Source: Saccharicrinis sp963666825
GTDB taxonomy: Bacteria > Bacteroidota > Bacteroidia > Bacteroidales > Marinilabiliaceae
Assembly (NCBI GenBank): GCA_963666825.2
Contig: OY763044.2
Location: 868,001 to 932,000 of the forward strand
DNA: 64,000 nucleotides
Direction: 5' to 3'
Position numbers and translations under genes: made by a program. Below, one piece after another: positions 62,730-64,000 of the stretch. Under the pieces are notes generated by a model. The model was given only the letters and a program-made list of their open reading frames with translations. It ran no database searches and was not told the DNA's origin. Position 1 is the first letter of the stretch. Every line of letters starts with the position of its first letter.

Positions 62730-63599
62730 ATGAGTTACGATTTATACTTTTATAAGGAAAAAAATAGCCCAACAACTAATGCTGACATCAAAAATTATCT
62801 TGTTGAAAAATTACGTAATTCCAAAAATTCAGACCAATACTGGTATCAAAATAAAGAAACTGGAGTATATTTTTCATTTGAATATAGCGAACCAGATTCT
62901 GAGGAAGAAGTACTCGAAGGATTTGAAGACTTCGATAACACGAATTGGATGTTTAATATTAATTTTCTAAGGCCACAGTTTTTTGGATTAGAAGCTTTTC
63001 CTTTTGTTGAAAACTTTATCAATGATTTGGATTTGTTAGTATATAATCCTCAAATAGGAGGTGCTGAAACTGCTATAAAATATACACAAAATGATTTGTT
63101 TGTCAACTGGAATAATATCAATTATAGCAATTCTATTGAATATTATAATGAATATGAATTGTTTTATTTAGAACCTGATAAATCAAATAAATCTTGGGAG
63201 TTTAATAAAAATAGATGTGCGCTTCAGGAAGAATTAGGTGAAACTATTTTTGTACCCGGTATTTTTTATTTTAAAGAACACAAAACTGGAAAAATATCTA
63301 CTCTGTGTGTTTGGCCAGAACATATACCTATTGTTATACCAAAGGTTGACTATTTTATTATACAGAAAAAGGTTAAAAAACTTTTCAAAACAATAGAGAC
63401 AAGTGGATTAATACCCTCTAATATAATACAAGACACATTTAAAGAATACATTACAAAGGATAAAGGACATGAGACGATTTCCCCTTCAAATTCAATGAGA
63501 ATTGAGAAATTATTTAATGGACTTAAATTTTGTTGTGATTTCAAATCCTTTGGAGAAGGCATGACTGTCGACAAAATAGTAAATTATAAATCAAATTAA
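62730..63599 (+). CDS. Unrecognised acidic cytoplasmic protein
   Basis: This 289-residue protein opens with MSYDLYFYKEKNSP, a start I associate with small families of unknown proteins, some of them suspected immunity proteins of polymorphic toxin systems. The N-terminal half is acidic (FEYSEPDSEEEVLEGFEDFDN), the middle is aromatic-rich (YSNSIEYYNEYELFYLEPDKSNKSWEF), and the C-terminal half is basic with a TLCVWPEHIPIVIPKVDYFII core. No signal peptide or catalytic motif is visible. No toxin gene is adjacent, and a terminator follows immediately. The function is unknown. Confidence 0.65.
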   Translation: MSYDLYFYKEKNSPTTNADIKNYLVEKLRNSKNSDQYWYQNKETGVYFSFEYSEPDSEEEVLEGFEDFDNTNWMFNINFLRPQFFGLEAFPFVENFINDLDLLVYNPQIGGAETAIKYTQNDLFVNWNNINYSNSIEYYNEYELFYLEPDKSNKSWEFNKNRCALQEELGETIFVPGIFYFKEHKTGKISTLCVWPEHIPIVIPKVDYFIIQKKVKKLFKTIETSGLIPSNIIQDTFKEYITKDKGHETISPSNSMRIEKLFNGLKFCCDFKSFGEGMTVDKIVNYKSN

Positions 63600-63641
63600 T
63601 AAGCTACAACTAACCGATAGTTAAATGGTTGTGCTTTTTTA
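63600..63641 (+). terminator. Terminator after acidic protein gene
   Basis: AAGCTACAACTA and TGGTTGTGCTT form an imperfect stem followed by a T run, starting at the stop codon. Confidence 0.6.
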
Positions 63642-63763
63642 ATATCAGTCCATGCCTCTTATTCAAAACGTTCGTAGTTTTGAAAATAAGCATCTCCATC
63701 AATAATAAAAAAAGCATATTAAACTGATTTGTAACTAATTCATAATTTTAAAGCATAACTAAA

Positions 63764-63988
63764 ATGAATAAAACAATTAAAGTATTTACCGGTAGTGAAG
63801 TAATTGTAATCATGATAAAAGGCGAATTAGAAAATCATGGAATACCTTCATTAATTAAAAGTGATTTCAATTCTGGTGTTATAGCTGGATTTTCAGGAGG
63901 ATTGCCATCTGCAATTGATTTATATGTTGAAAGTGATGATGTTGAAAAAGCAACACCAATCATTAACGACCTTGTTGAGAAAATGTAA
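63764..63988 (+). CDS. DUF2007-type small signalling-like protein
   Basis: This 74-residue protein fits the DUF2007 (putative signal-transducing) pattern: KVFTGSEVIVIMIKGELENHGIPSLIKSD at the start and AIDLYVESDDVEKATPIINDL at the end, joined by a glycine-rich turn (GVIAGFSGGLPS). The fold is ACT/ferredoxin-like, and the biological role of the family is not established. It is complete, ends 12 bp before the window edge and stands alone after the acidic protein gene. Confidence 0.8.
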   Translation: MNKTIKVFTGSEVIVIMIKGELENHGIPSLIKSDFNSGVIAGFSGGLPSAIDLYVESDDVEKATPIINDLVEKM

Positions 63989-64000
63989 AAGCCTATAAAC

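Noticed and set aside
1..64000. tRNA, rRNA, CRISPR array, transposase or phage genes
   Set aside because: I looked for cloverleaf-like stretches, regularly spaced repeats and DDE/HUH-type proteins and saw none; a tRNAscan, CRISPR finder or HMM run would settle this.

Overview
The window is AT-rich and looks like the chromosome of a Bacteroidota (Bacteroidetes) bacterium, probably of the Marinilabiliales/Prolixibacteraceae kind. The genus is an inference. The supporting signs are a SusC/SusD pair with a FecR anti-sigma factor and an ECF sigma factor, type IX secretion (T9SS) C-terminal sorting domains, many lipoproteins, TAnnTTTG-type promoters, and intergenic hairpin repeats of a style common in this phylum.

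Positions 1 to about 52,200 form one co-directional (+ strand) polysaccharide utilization locus (PUL) for pectin. By gene content it looks aimed at rhamnogalacturonan II (RG-II). From left to right it holds: a 3' fragment of a T9SS-secreted protein; a secreted CE8 pectin methylesterase; two PL1-type pectate lyases; a DUF3826-like protein; a 1056-residue beta-helix plus TIM-barrel-like protein; a GH140-type apiosidase; a GH43-type propeller; an overlapping GH143-like/GH142-like pair; a second DUF3826-like protein; a sialidase-fold protein; a CE19-like esterase; a lipoprotein sugar isomerase; a GH141-like beta-helix enzyme; a rhamnose-mutarotase-like lipoprotein; a Gfo/Idh/MocA oxidoreductase; a sodium/solute symporter; a second CE8; a SET-domain protein; GH78 and GH127; the ECF sigma factor, FecR and SusC/SusD; then a GH138-type galacturonidase, a GH2 with a malectin-like domain, a GH137-like propeller and another GH2.

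Together these could de-esterify and cut the homogalacturonan backbone (CE8, CE19, PL1), trim the RG-II side chains (GH78, GH127, GH137/GH2, GH138, GH140, GH141, GH142/143), import oligosaccharides (SusCD) and sugars (SSS symporter), and process the released sugars (mutarotase, isomerase, oxidoreductase). Regulation appears layered. SusC has an STN domain that can signal to FecR and the sigma factor. The GH78-GH127 and GH138-GH2 units additionally carry LacI-type operators, one of them directly on a good promoter.

Positions 52,400-64,000 are non-PUL genes: a degenerate isochorismatase-fold protein, two histidine kinases, a Crp/Fnr regulator divergent from a CoA-disulfide-reductase/rhodanese fusion with an FNR-type box between them, a STAS-like protein, PpnP, an acetate transporter, two unknown proteins and a DUF2007 protein. 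This part is rich in intergenic repeats, including a MITE-like element of about 334 bp whose core recurs near 48.1 kb. I saw no tRNA, rRNA, CRISPR array, transposase or prophage gene. All family calls were made by eye from sequence motifs, without any database search.
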